From Morella rubra (lineage: Eukaryota; Streptophyta; Magnoliopsida; Fagales; Myricaceae), in assembly GCA_003952965.2 (NCBI GenBank), contig CM025856.1, positions 5,219,234 through 5,283,233 on the forward strand: DNA of 64,000 nt. Reading direction: 5' to 3'. Below the pieces are notes generated by a model that made no database searches, was not told the origin of the DNA, and saw nothing but the letters and a program-made list of their open reading frames with translations. This document shows, piece after piece, positions 48,001 to 59,575 of this stretch. Each line of letters begins with the position of its first letter. Within the stretch, counting starts at the first letter, position 1. A program made the translations under genes and the position numbers.

Positions 48001-50338
48001 ATAGGTAAGATATCACTACTTTTTTCTCATGCCATTGAAAGAATTCATACTGCCACTGCTTGAGGTTTCAGTAGAGAAGTTGCGGTATGTACCCTAGGAA
48101 TGCAAAAGTCCAGATGGAATAATACCAGCTGAATTTTGGTTAGTGTTTCTTGAACTAGGATCAGTTTTAATGAAAGACAATTACCACCAGTACACATTTC
48201 ACAGTTCCTTGTTCTTACATTATAAAACTGATTCTACTCATCTGAAACTTTCCTCATTTCGTTTTGTTCCATTTTGATTTAATATTAATAGACCAAGTGG
48301 AAACCTTAAAAAGAATACTATGACCATCCCCCTGTTTTTGCACGTCTTCTGACAGTAATAATTTGTTTATAATATCCAATAATCAAGAATCCGGAGCTTT
48401 TTCTTATTGAATTTCTGTTGGTAACTTATAACAGGAAAAAGAACATATTTAAGCTGGCACAGGGCGAGTATATAGCACCTGAGAAGATCGAGAACGTATA
48501 TGCCAAGTGCAAATTTGTTTCTCAATGTCTCATATATGGTAGGAAATAGAAGTTACTTTCTACATCAAACTCTTCACTTACTTATCCTGAAAAAAAAAAA
48601 AAAAAAAAAAAAAAAACTATTCTTCTGGGCTTGATGCTGACTGCTTGAATTTGTTCTTAGGTGATAGCTTGAACTCGAGTCTAGTTGCTGTTGTTGCCGT
48701 GGATCCTAATGTAATGAAGGATTGGGCTTCATCAGAAGACATCAGGTGCTTTTTTTTTCCCCCCCTCTGAGGAAGACAAAATTCATATCATTGATGTATA
48801 ACCTAATACAAAGGAGCGCGGGACCCCTACACCTACCCCTATATAAGCCATGTAGTGCTAGGAAAAAGGAAAAAAATTGGGCTATGGAACCAATAAAATG
48901 CTAGTTCAGTCCTATTCTTCCTTTGTTTAGTTGAGGAAAGGGCCGCCATAAAGGGAGTTGATGTGACAGTTCAACAGAGGGGCTGCTTGAAATTATCCAC
49001 AGTACCCGTGAGGTGCCACAGCAGGTAGGGATGCAAAACAGAGGACTACACTGAGCATAGACGTAAAGCAGCTCTTGGCAACACAATGGAGATTGGAAGT
49101 AGCTGATCTAGTGCACTGTGTTGTGGCCCATGAGAGACGCATGGCCAAAGTGACATGTACGAAGTGAGCCAGAGCGCAAGGACGACTCTGGTAAGGTGTG
49201 AAGGTGGCAGTGGCAGGATGCAGTGGAACACCAAAGTCCTCTGGACAAAGAAAGCAAAAAGAGGAGACAAAAAGAGAAGAAAAACAAAAGCCAGCCACAG
49301 AAAGGTAGTGGTGGTGAGGAGGACGAAAGAGGAGCTGGAGCTCATCCCTCTGCCCCAGAAAGCACTGGGAAAAAAGGTTCAGGCAGGTGAGTGTAGAGAG
49401 CGAAAGAGTAGAAGGGATTAAGGCATCAAGGTGGTGGACTCTGCAAAGTTGAATTACACGCATGACCAGAGTAGGTTATTTTTAGGTTTTAGTTGGTTTG
49501 GGAAGCATGTTCTGAGGTTTGCAATGCCTGTTCATACAAAAAATTCAGAAAACCATGTTAATTAGTATTCTGAATTTGCTTTAATAGACGGTGACTTCTC
49601 CCCCTGTTTGTTTCTACAAGAATCTGATTCACTGATAATGCTAAAATGTGAACTGGGGGCCAGATCCTCGATTGATGATAAAACTTCCACTCTGTGCCCT
49701 GCCATTATGCTTCCATACGAAGCATCAGGGGCCAACAACAATTGTTTGGCACTTGGTTTTTTGTTTTTTTTTTTTTTTTGTTATTTTTTTTTTCTGCTTC
49801 ATTGGTTTTTCTTATTGCAATTTGACAGTATGAAAGTTTATCACAATTGTCGAATGATCCAAGAGCAAGAGCTGCAGTTCTGGCAGAGATGGATAATGTT
49901 GGAAGGGAAGCTCACGTAATGTTTCAGATGCACTATATAATTTCTACAAGTCCTTAAGTTCTAATCTTGTTCTTATGACTCTGCAGCTGAGAGGTTTTGA
50001 ATTTGCAAAAGCTGTAACTTTGGTGCTTGAACCGTTCAGTTCGGAGAATGGCCTTCTCACTCCAACATTGAAGGTAAGATGCTTACCGATTTTCCCTACT
50101 GTGCCATTTTTGAAGGAAAAGCTTGAAAGGCGGGTGTTTCCCATTCCCCCCCTCTGTTTGGCGTTTGCTAAAAAAAAAGCATAGATGGGAAGGGATTGTA
50201 TGTTTCACCCTATTGACTTATATTATGTTGCAGATCAAGAGACCTCAAGCAAAGGCATACTTTGCCAAGGCAATATCAGACATGTATGCCGAGCTGTCTA
50301 ATACAGCTTCCAAAACCGCGCAAAACCTCATGACCTGA
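41440..50338 (+). CDS. LACS6: Peroxisomal long-chain acyl-CoA synthetase, LACS6-like, 23 exons
   Basis: The enzyme activates fatty acids to acyl-CoA for peroxisomal beta-oxidation. Exons: 41440-41560, 42392-42452, 42569-42646, 42858-42929, 43022-43103, 43307-43412, 43488-43564, 44460-44504, 44617-44703, 45300-45389, 45509-45588, 45671-45764, 46716-46804, 46893-46981, 47205-47334, 47434-47552, 47713-47836, 47918-48004, 48435-48538, 48661-48745, 49829 (or 49837)-49915, 49987-50073 and 50234-50338. A PTS2 signal is visible at residues 8-16 (RLHAIQCHL), and the end (QNLMT) lacks PTS1, which favours LACS6 over LACS7. AMP-binding motifs are [11 protein letters not shown] (from residue 264), [19 protein letters not shown] and [20 protein letters not shown]. 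Exon 20 ends in phase 2 (ATC AG) but exon 21 after the first acceptor is phase 0, so that join shifts frame. Using the AG eight bases further (49836) restores the frame and gives 696 residues, near the usual 700. Confidence 0.93.
41975..42045. repeat. Homopolymer tract, poly(G) then poly(T), in LACS6 intron 1
   Basis: About 12 consecutive G residues are followed by a T run of about 35-40 with few interruptions. Length in such tracts is often unreliable in assemblies. It may be the poly(A) end of an old retroposon on the minus strand. Confidence 0.8.
48750..49480 (-). mobile_element. Retroposon fragment inserted in LACS6 intron 20
   Basis: The segment begins with a T run (48750-48758) followed by sequence whose complement is CATCAATGATATGAATTTTG, the style of a plant LINE 3' end with its poly(A) tail read on the minus strand. 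The interior is GC-richer than neighbouring introns. Open frames at 48993-49463 have no recognised domain. The insertion explains the length of this intron and lies beside the exon pair with the phase mismatch. Confidence 0.5.
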
Positions 50339-52908
50339 AGTTCATGCAGCTTGCATACAGGAGGACGAAAAAAAGCAAAGAAATAAATAAAAGCCCTACT
50401 TCCAGGTTCATGAGAGATCACAAGGCTGATTGTTGTAGTTTGCTACACTCAAGAGATTCTGTATTTTTTGAACAAACGAGCTTTTCATGACCTATTTTCT
50501 AGATCTTCTTATTCATATTTAGCCCAGTGTCGGCTCAAACTTTTTACAGTATGGAAAACGTGCAAAGTTTTTGTAATGAATATGTCATTAAAAAACCTGA
50601 ATGCTTAGGACCGCCGAATAGCGAGTCATCGGGAAAATAGGCGTATGCAGAAGATGTTGAGTCGAATTAAAATTGGAGAAGGAAGACAGAATAGGTGCAG
50701 TACCCAGCAAGGAAAACGCAGAAAGGAAAGAAACGAAAGGAAAAAGAATCTAGATACACAACTGAGCCACCTTGTTGCTTCCATAGGCGGGTATGTCTAT
50801 GACAGTGTACCAACTCGAGAGTTGCAAAGAATTGAAACCGAACAACTGTGTTCTGGGGTCGGTTTCATCGTGGAGACTAGGCCACTGCTACCCTATCCTC
50901 CACCGTTGCTGCCGCCTTATTTGTTGATTGGATATAGCCCTTGGTTCGTCTGTCGAACATAACCCTCTTTCGAGCTGAGAGTCGATTTACAGCCCTACTA
51001 ACTAGGCCTTTAACTTTATTACGAAACAAGACCTTCAAATGCGATTCCGTAGCTCAATCAGCAAGAAATTGCAACTTGTACATAGCTATCTTTTCTCAAC
51101 TATGGTTGATCTGTACAAAGGTGTATAAATGATTAACGCTAGAAATTCAAGTATATTGAAGAACGAAATCTGCTGCGAATCACTGTTTGACGATTGGCCT
51201 CGTGTTGTTCCAAAGCCATTGACGAGCAGAGCCATCTAGCAGTGGTGAGACCTACAACATATCTAGGTCAGTTAACATAGATAACTGCACATGAAACAAA
51301 CTGAGCGGGAATGGCTGATCATATAGCATCACGTATGTCCAGAACTCAGATAATCATGAGATATGACAAGGATTCTCTGCCTCCCACCTTTTACACATAG
51401 TATACGTGTTCTGAACCTCTCAAGTAGACCTCAAAAATTGTTGATGAACATGACCTTTAAAGCTAGGATTGGAGGAGGGACTAGAGAAGTTTCGAACCAT
51501 GACCAAAAACACATTTCTAGTCTACAACACATGACATGGCAGTGGACAACAGTGATGGAATAGCTGTTGGGTGGTTAGGACACCCTATCTTTTGAGATAC
51601 ATTTTTTGTACGTCGTATGCTTAATTTCTTTGGTAACATTTCTGGTAGACAGAGACAGAATTGTTAGAGCTCCCTCAATCTCTTTTAATAAGTAAATTTT
51701 GGCACGACTTAGGCAATGTTGGGTTCTCACATGGCACAATTTTGTTTTCACTCGTTGATAAAAGAGCAAAGTCCAACAAGGCACAAATAAAAAAGCAGTT
51801 TTGCTTGATGATCCACATGAAACCTATTTTTTTGTGTCAAAAGCTATGAAAAAGAAGAGATATTTAACAGATTTCTGCCTGATGATCCACATCAAACCTA
51901 TAATGAGAAAGAAGAGATCTTTAAGAAAAAGATTTTATGTTTTAGGAATTGTTACCATGACTCGGATTTCCCCCAAAGACAAAATGCACAGAAATCATAA
52001 TAGTTTCTAGATTTATTACCTTTTCCCAAACTTGTGAATGGTACTCATTAAGCCAATCAATCTCCGAAATGGAGAGCAAAGATAAGTCAATCAATTTACT
52101 CTGCATAATGTCATAATAAATACCAGTACAAAGGACTATGTTAGGCTATCAAAAACTCCAAAAGGGAGAACCCAACATAGCATTCACCCACAAGAACAAG
52201 ACTGCAAAAAATTGCCCCTCAAACCTCCATGGACACAGCCACACCCTCAAAACATCTCTCATTTCTCTCTCTATAAATTCCACCAAATACAAGTAGGGAT
52301 CATTCTCCAAATAGCTAAGGCCCGAGGGTCTTTAAAATCCCTTTTCCACACAACAAAACTTCAGGGCATCACCCAATCATAGTCCATAATAGAGAGCACA
52401 AGAACAGACAAAAACCAGCGCAGCAAAATGTGCTCAACAGACTCCCCATCACATTTGCAAAGATAGCACCAATCAAGCACATGTTGTCAGTGGTAAAGAT
52501 GCTTCCGTGGGTGGCTTCCAAACAAAAAGGACGCCCTAGGCGGGGCTAAAACCGCCAAATCTGTTCCAAGGGAATCGGAACGAATACCAAGATCTCACCG
52601 AGAAAATACCATTATTGGATCTAACCCATCTCATCTTGTCTTCCGCATGACTCTTCAAATCTTTAGAGTAAAGTAAAGAGAAGAGCGCTGAAAACTCCTG
52701 CCCTCCTAACAAACTAAATATTCCATGAAGCGGACCAAGCAATCCGCAACCAAGCATCTTATTGCACTAGAGAAAACAAAAAAGTATCCTTTAAGGATCT
52801 CTCAGCACCAACGATCCTTCCAGCTCTGATACTTCCCACCTCAAAATGGATGTTCTCTGCAAAGGAATCCATGAATGTTCTTCCAAAGACCAACACCATC
52901 CATTGCAC
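50087..52908. repeat. Segmental duplication unit 1 (LACS6 last exon, 3' UTR and LINE remnant)
   Basis: From TGCTTACCGATTT onward this unit is repeated about 2.95 kb downstream, in the same order and orientation. It holds the real LACS6 last exon (50234-50338), its 3' flank, several hundred non-coding bases and a decayed LINE on the minus strand. The LINE part here is shorter than in unit 2, with many short missing segments. Confidence 0.85.
52120..52908 (-). mobile_element. LINE ORF2 C-terminal remnant, copy 1
   Basis: The minus strand matches the remnant at 54981-56160 block by block, for example ALFSLLYSK and EDKMRWVRSNNGIFSVRSWY. Multiple deletions and stops are present. It shares the LINE region after the reverse transcriptase (zinc-binding RVT tail). 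Confidence 0.75.
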
Positions 52909-53110
52909 CAACTCGAGAATTGCGACGAATTGCATCAAACAACTGTGTTCTGAGGTCGGGTGTTCCTAGCACAAGAGGCTAGGCCACTCGCTACTCCATC
53001 CTTCTACCATCAGTTGCACTGCCGCCATAATGTTTATATGATTGGATCCATAGTTCCCTCAGGTCAGATTCAAGTCCTGTTGATGACATGAACAGCCTTT
53101 GGTCCAAGAA
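52909..53110. repeat. Third partial copy of a duplicated 3' flank block
   Basis: CCAACTCGAGAATTGCGACG begins here at about 52911 and also at 53761. A diverged version is at 50811. The copy runs about 120 bp to GCACTGCCGCC. It lies exactly between the two large duplicated units, suggesting more than one rearrangement. Confidence 0.7.
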
Positions 53111-56012
53111 TGTGCTTACCGATTTACCACAAAGCCCCCAACAGCATAGATTTGTATGTTTCACCCTATTGGCTTATATTATGTTGCAGATCAAGAGGCC
53201 TCAAGCAAAGGCATACTTTGCGAAGGCAATATCAGACATGTATGCCGAGCTGTCTAATTCAGCTTCAAAACCGCGCAAAACCTCATGACCTGAAGTTCAT
53301 GCAGCTTACAACAGGAGGACCAAAAAGAGAAAAGAAATAAATAAAACCCTATTTGCAGGTTCCTGAGAGATTACAAGGCTGATTGTTGTAGTATGCTACA
53401 CTAAAGAGATTCTGTATTTGTTGAACAAACGAGCTTCTCATGACCTGTTTTCTAGATCTTTTTATTCATATTTAGCCCAGTGTCGGCTCAAACTTTTTGC
53501 AGTATGGAAAACGTGCAAAGTTTTTGTAATGAATGTCATAAAAAACCTGAATGCTTAGGATCGCCAAATAGCGAGGCGTCAGGGAAAATAGGCGCACGCG
53601 GAAGATGTCCAGAGTCGAATTAAAATGCGAGAAGAAAGATAAAATAGGTGCAGGACGCAGCTAGGAAAACGCAGAAGGGAAAGAAATGAAAGGAAAAAGA
53701 ATCAAGACACACAACTGAACCACCTTGTTGCTTCCATAGGCGCATATGTCTATGACAGTGTACCAACTCGAGAATTGCGACGAATTGAAACCAAACAACT
53801 GTGTTCTGAGGTCGGGTTTCCTAGCAGAGGCTAGGCCACTGCTACCCTTTCCTCTACCGTTGCTGCCGCCTCGTTTATTGATTGGATATAGCCCTTCGTT
53901 CGTCTGTTGAACATAACCCTTTTCCAAGCTGAGAGTCGATTTACACCCCCACTAAATAGGCCTTAAACTTTATTACGAAACAAGACCTTCGAATGCGATT
54001 CTGTAGCTCAATCAGCAAGAAATTGCCACTTGTGCATAGCTGTCTTTTCTCAACTATGGTTGATCTGTACAAAGGTGTATAAATGATTAACGCTAGAAAT
54101 TCAAGTATATTGAAGAACGAAATCCGCTGCGAATCACTGTTTGATGATCGGCCTCGTGTTGTTCCAAAGCCATTGACGAGCAGAGCCATCTGGCAGTGGT
54201 GAGACCTACAACATATCTTGGTCAGTTAACATAGATAACCGCACATGAAACAAACTGTGCGGGAATGGCTGATCGTATAGCATCACGTATGTCCAGAACT
54301 CGGATAATCATGCGATAAGACAAGGATTCTCTGCCTCCCACCTTTTACACATAGTATGCGTGTTCTGAACCTCCATAGTAGACCTCAAAATTGTTGATGA
54401 ACATGACCTTTAAACACCCTATCTTTAGAGATAAAGAAGGGCATGAAACATTTCTGGTTGTTTTGGTAGACAGAGACAGAATTGTTAGAGCTCCTCAATC
54501 TCTGTTAATAAGTAAATTTTGGCACGACTTGGGCAATGTTGGGTTTTCACATGGCACAATTTTGTTTTCACTCGTTTATAAAAGAGCGAATTCCAAGAAG
54601 GTACAAATCAAAAAACAGTTTTGCTTGATGATCCACATGAAACCTATTTTTGTGTGTCAAAAGCTATGAAAAAGAAGAGATATTTAACAGATTTCTGCCT
54701 GATGAACCCACATCAAACCTATAATGAGATAGAAGAGATCTTTAAGAACAAAAATTTATGTTTTAGGAATTGTTACCATGACTCGGATTTCCCCCAAAGA
54801 CAAAATGCACAGAAATCAAAATAGTTTCTAGATGTATTACCTTTTCCCAAACTTGTGAATGGTACTCATTAAGCCAATCAATCTCCAAAATGGAGAGCAA
54901 AGATAAGTCAATCAATTTACTCTGCATAATGGAACCAGCAAAAACAGTAAGCAGCCAACAAGAAAAATTATCTCTATAACTTTTTTTTTTTATAAGGCAA
55001 TATTATTGAAAGAAAAAGGAATAGAAGGAACAGTACAAAGGACTATACTGAGACCTCTAGACCAAACAAGCTAGAAAACTAATGAAATCTAAAAACTCTG
55101 AAAAGGGGGAACCCAACATGGCATTCACCCACAAGAACAAAGACTACAAAAAATTGCCCCTCAAACTCTCCATGGACAAAGCCACACCCTCAAAACATCT
55201 CTTATTTCTCTCTCTCTCCATAAATTCCACCAAATGCAAGTAGGGATCATTCTCCAAATAGCTAAGGCTCAAGGGTCTTTAAAATCCCTTTTCCAGCACA
55301 ACAAAACATCAGCTACCTTCTTAGGCATCACCCAATCATAGTCCATAATAGAGAGCACTACGGACAACAGCTACCTTCCTAATAGTCCATAATAGAGAGC
55401 ACTACGGACAACAGCTCCCTAGCAATCAAACAGTGCAGCAAAATGTGCTTAACGGACTCCCCATCACAATTGCAAAGATAGCACCAATCTAGCATGTATA
55501 CTCCCCTCCTCCTCAAGTTGTCAGTGGTAAGGCTTCCCTTCCCAAACAAAGAAGGACGCCTTAGGCGGGGCTAAAGACCTTCAAATCTGTCTCCAAGGGA
55601 CGCTCTCATCGAAATCCCCAACAAGAATCGAATACCAAGAATGCACCGAGAAAACACCATTCTTAGATCTCACCCATCTCATCTTGTCTTCAGCAAGAGT
55701 CCTCAGAACTTTAGAGTACAGTAAAGAGAAAAGCGCAGAAAACTCCTCTAACTCCCAATCATTTGCCACCCTAACAAACTGAATATTCCACAAAGCACTC
55801 CCGAAAACCCTCTCCAAGCAGTACGCAACCATAGCATTCTTATTGCATGCTAGAGAAAACAAAATAGGAAACATATCCTTTAAGGATCTCTCACCGCACC
55901 AACGATCCATCCAGAAATAGACTCTCATGTCATTTCCCACCTCAAAATGGATGTGTCTTAGCAAGGGAATCCCATCCTTAGCTAATGTTCTTCCAGAGAC
56001 CAACACTATAAG
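53111..56012. repeat. Segmental duplication unit 2
   Basis: Downstream copy of unit 1, offset 2956 bp at the LACS6 exon (50234 versus 53190). It carries a dead copy of the LACS6 last exon, the 3' flank and a longer LINE remnant. Confidence 0.85.
53190..53288 (+). pseudogene. Duplicated LACS6 terminal exon
   Basis: [20 protein letters not shown] is identical to the real last exon, including the TTGCAG acceptor before it. A missing base after NSAS shifts the end to KPRKTS and a stop. With no upstream exons in this unit it can only act as an alternative last exon spliced to the LACS6 transcript, or be silent. Confidence 0.85.
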
Positions 56013-56160
56013 AGCCATTGCATATAAGAGTGTTCCATACACCCAAAGCACAACCATCTTTTTCCACGATAACAATTCTCCACAAACTATGTGTTTTAGA
56101 CAGACAAATGATAGTGCATGGAAACTCAAAACAGTAACTCACAAAGTAGACGTTAGAGAA
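54981..56160 (-). mobile_element. LINE ORF2 C-terminal remnant with poly(A) end, copy 2
   Basis: A T run at 54981-54990 is the poly(A) tail of a minus-strand LINE. The frame at 56129-55581 reads HFEVGNDMRVYFWMDRWCGE, FGSALWNIQFVRVANDWELE and EDKMRWVRSKNGVFSVHSWY, typical of the region after the reverse transcriptase. A cysteine motif follows in another frame ([20 protein letters not shown], about 55500-55440). It is 5'-truncated near 56160 and dead. Confidence 0.85.
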
Positions 56161-56450
56161 TAAAATATAGAAATTTATATGAAATATTTCATAACATATT
56201 AGAAATATAAGAATGCCACCTTCTAGTTCATATCCCCTATTATAGAACTTTCCAAAGAACTTGCTCCAGCCCTCTTATACAAGACAGCTAGCGTGAAATA
56301 ATATGATGCTTATGGAATTATTTCAAAATCCATGCCAACAATTAACAAGATCTAGATTCCAAAGAGAAACAGATATTCGTATATACATATATCTAACCTT
56401 ATATACATTTACCAATTACACACCATTCCATGTTGCATGTTAATGAACAA
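56161..56450. other. Short gene-free stretch
   Basis: AT-rich sequence between the LINE remnant and the next dispersed repeat. Nothing was recognised. Confidence 0.4.
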
Positions 56451-57650
56451 TGTGTGAGTCCTAGATTAAGGCAACCCAAGAGGGGAGGGGTGAATTGAGT
56501 TTCCAAACTTTTTCGCTTTTAACCCCCAAAACCGTGTTTGCAAAGTAAAGTCTAATTTAGCACAAGTATATTAAAAAACAAGTAAATAAGTGCTAAATGT
56601 AAGGAGTAGGGATAGAGAAGCAAACACGTGATTTTTAGGTGGTTCGGCAAACCCGCCTACATCCACCCCTCAAGCTCCTTCACCGAGCCTTGAGGTTTTC
56701 CCACTATCTTCAAATAGTGTACACTCTAGCTTCCGAGTGCTAGAGAACCTTACAAGTGTTTTCCCGGGCTCAACACTCAAACCCTAAGTGGTTTTTCCTC
56801 ACCACTCACAACCTAACCAAGCTTGAGATATACCCTCTTTAAGCTTTTTCTTTAGTGAACAACCTCACTAAAGGAATCACCTCTTTTGGATATGAAGATT
56901 GAAGAATAAACTCTCTCAAAGAGTGGATATGAAATTGGAAATTCTATCTCTTGATTCACACAAAGACAAGGATATGAAAGTGTGTTTTGTGTGAATGATA
57001 TGAGAAATATAGAATATGAAGGTTTGGAATATTTCTCAAGTGATCTAAATGATATGTGGTCATTGTGTATTTATTTTGGATGTTATGAAGGTGTATTTAT
57101 AAGCCACATATGAAAACTAGCCGTTTATAGCCGTTAGGAGTCGTTTGTTAAAACGAGCCGGTCGACCGCTTCAAGTTACCCTCAACGGATCTATTTCAAA
57201 TCAACCGGTCAACTGCTTCACCAGCCGGTCGACCTCTCAACTTAAGCACATGATCCGGTTAATTAAAACCACGTTTTGACTCTTTGAAACACCCAATTTT
57301 AAAGACTAACTTCCCATAAGTATAAAAAGGTTTGAGAGTTTGATTGGGGTGTTTTGAAACCTTTAAAAAATTTTAATCTTTCAAACAAAGGTAAAACGGT
57401 TATGCACGTTTTGAAAGATATGCAAGTGTGATTCAAATCCTTGTCAAAAGTGAAACAAGAGTTACAAGGTTTATACCCTAAGGTCTTGAAACTTCACTTT
57501 TGAGCTCCTTGCATGTTCTTGATTTTCTTTCTTTAAGTCTTTGGCTCTTTGATAAAAATGTCTTTGTCTTTGAAGATGTCCGTTTTATAAACTTATCCAT
57601 TTATTGAAATCATCAAAATCTTGATTGTGCACAAAACCAACACAATGGCA
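56450..57650. repeat. Dispersed non-coding repeat, unclassified
   Basis: It opens near AACCCAAGAGGGGAGGGGTG and contains GGTGGTTCGGCAAACCCGCC and several CCGGTCGACC-type phrases, then ends near GTGCACAAAACCAACAC. No coding capacity was seen. It resembles the family of the repeat at 34070-35030 in its opening and ending. Confidence 0.5.
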
Positions 57651-57850
57651 TAAGATAATAACAAAAAAGAAAAAGAAAAAAGCAATAGCATAAGATCATT
57701 ACTTCAAACTCAGTTTACTGACTCCCATTTTCCATTTACAATGTTCTTTAATCTTCATTCCAAGAGGAAAAATGAAAACTATAAAGGTAGCAGCTTTTTA
57801 TGGAATCAATTTGAAAGTTACTACATAATAGTCAAGCATATAGCAAAATG

Positions 57851-58286
57851 GACTATTATCCAATCAGACAAGTATTGAGATAAGCGTCTCGAAAATATGA
57901 GGGCGGAATTATTAACTGAAAAGAAAAAAATATTAGAGCAGAATCTCATTTAGCAATTTATGCGAGTGGGAGAATTTCTCTATCAGAACCATTCATGCAT
58001 TTCAACCATGACTAAGTCCATTAAACTGGCAGAAAAATGAGCACTTCCACTAAACTAAGGGGATGTTCGACTATTATCCAATCAGACAAGTATTGAGATA
58101 AGCGTCTCGAAAATATGAGGGAGGAATTATTAACTGAAAAGACAAAAATATTAGAGCAGAATCTCATTTAGCAATTTATGCGAGTGGGAGAATTTCTCTA
58201 TCAGAACCATTCATGCATTTCAACCATGACTAAGTCTATTAAACTGGCAGAAAAATGAGCATTTCCACTAAACTAAGGGGATGTTC
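57851..58286. repeat. Near-perfect tandem duplication, 218-bp unit
   Basis: GACTATTATCCAATCAGACA starts at 57851 and again at 58069, with only a handful of differences across the unit. Each copy ends in GGGGATGTTC, which is also the first ten bases of the MITE that follows the second copy. The duplication therefore included the edge of that element. Confidence 0.95.
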
Positions 58287-58650
58287 ATTTTCTAAAAATT
58301 TATAGGATTTTGATAGAATTATGAATATTTATATAATTGAATTTTATAGATTTTTGTATAAAGGTTGGTGAATTTTTTAAAATAATAATTTTTTTATAGA
58401 TTTTGTAAAAAGATGTAGAGAGAGATATTTGATAAATTTTTTAATAAAAAAATATAAGTTTGGTGAAAACTATGTATAGAAGATTTGTTATAATTTTTTT
58501 AAAAAAAATATTGAAGTTTGTGTGAAAAATTATTAGAGATTGTATAAAATGTATTGGTGTTTGGGTATGAATTTTTGAGATTTTAAATGTCATTTTGTAA
58601 ATTTATTGAATACATTTGTAATCTATAATACTTTTACAAACGAACATGCC
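58277..58650. mobile_element. MITE
   Basis: The left end GGGGATGTTCATTTTCTAAA and the reverse complement of the right end, GGCATGTTCGTTTGTAAAAG, form inverted repeats. About 375 bp, AT-rich, non-coding. Confidence 0.65.
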
Positions 58651-59575
58651 ATTAGTTCTGAAGCCCATTAAAGATAGAAACCCCACTATTGCTGCATAAT
58701 ATCATGTAAACTGGATTACAACAAAGGGCCATAGGAAACTAGAATACATAAACAGCGAATGTGACCACAGCCCACAACCCCCACACTGTAAGCATAGTAG
58801 GTTTTGCTCCACTTTGAAGTTAATTTCTCTGTTGCAGGCCAACCCAAGATACTTGTCTGCTGTTTTGTGGATCTCTCCACTGATGATACCAGTCTGAGTT
58901 TCATGACAAAAAGCTACATTTACTGGGAAAACGTTAGCATACCTGAATGGGGACAAATGACAAAGCTATCGGATACCATCAGAAAAATCCAAAAATAGCA
59001 AAGTTCACAAATGACAAAATTGGCCACGTTAACAATCTCAAGAAGTACAAGATGAAGGATAAATCCATATCGAACTCTAGTTTATATTTTTTCACCCAAG
59101 AGATCACTAAGGGACAGTACCCAGAATAATTTTTTTTTTTTTTAATAAGAATCAGAATAAATAAATAGCAGATTGCTTACATGTGAGATTCAAAAGTACT
59201 CTGAAGTGAGAAAAGATATTTTCTTCCGTACATCCAAAGTGCTGGATATATCTTTGAATTAGGAGAGAATAGCATGGTATATCATCAAGAAAAGAAATAA
59301 CTTAATGGAAATAAACAATATCTCTGTACTCAACAGCCATAAAAACATTCTCTAGGCAAGAGTTGAACTTAAGCCCTGGACTAACCCCACACTGATTCTT
59401 TTGCCCTGAATCAAGACAAACCTTCAAGAAAACTCCTTTCATTCCTTTAATTATATACTCCTTAACCTTAGCCATTTAAACAAATCCTTTCTGCAACCAC
59501 GGGGCCCTCATATAGATAACTACACAGGAATCTATTAAACAAGTGATAAAACTAAAAGCAAAAAAATTCAGCTAC
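58651..59575. other. Gene-free stretch where aminopeptidase P 3' exons would be expected
   Basis: I looked for the conserved metal-site exons of aminopeptidase P (HGTGHGVG and the two Glu-containing regions) on the minus strand and did not find them. The minus-strand frame at 58702-58956 is not similar to that family. Confidence 0.4.

Noticed and set aside
48993-49463. 156-residue minus-strand open frame in a LACS6 intron
   Set aside because: Within a retroposon-like insertion, with no domain recognised and nothing to indicate a start.
58702-58956. Possible 3' exon of aminopeptidase P
   Set aside because: It lacks the HGTGHG and Glu-ligand motifs and does not resemble the family.
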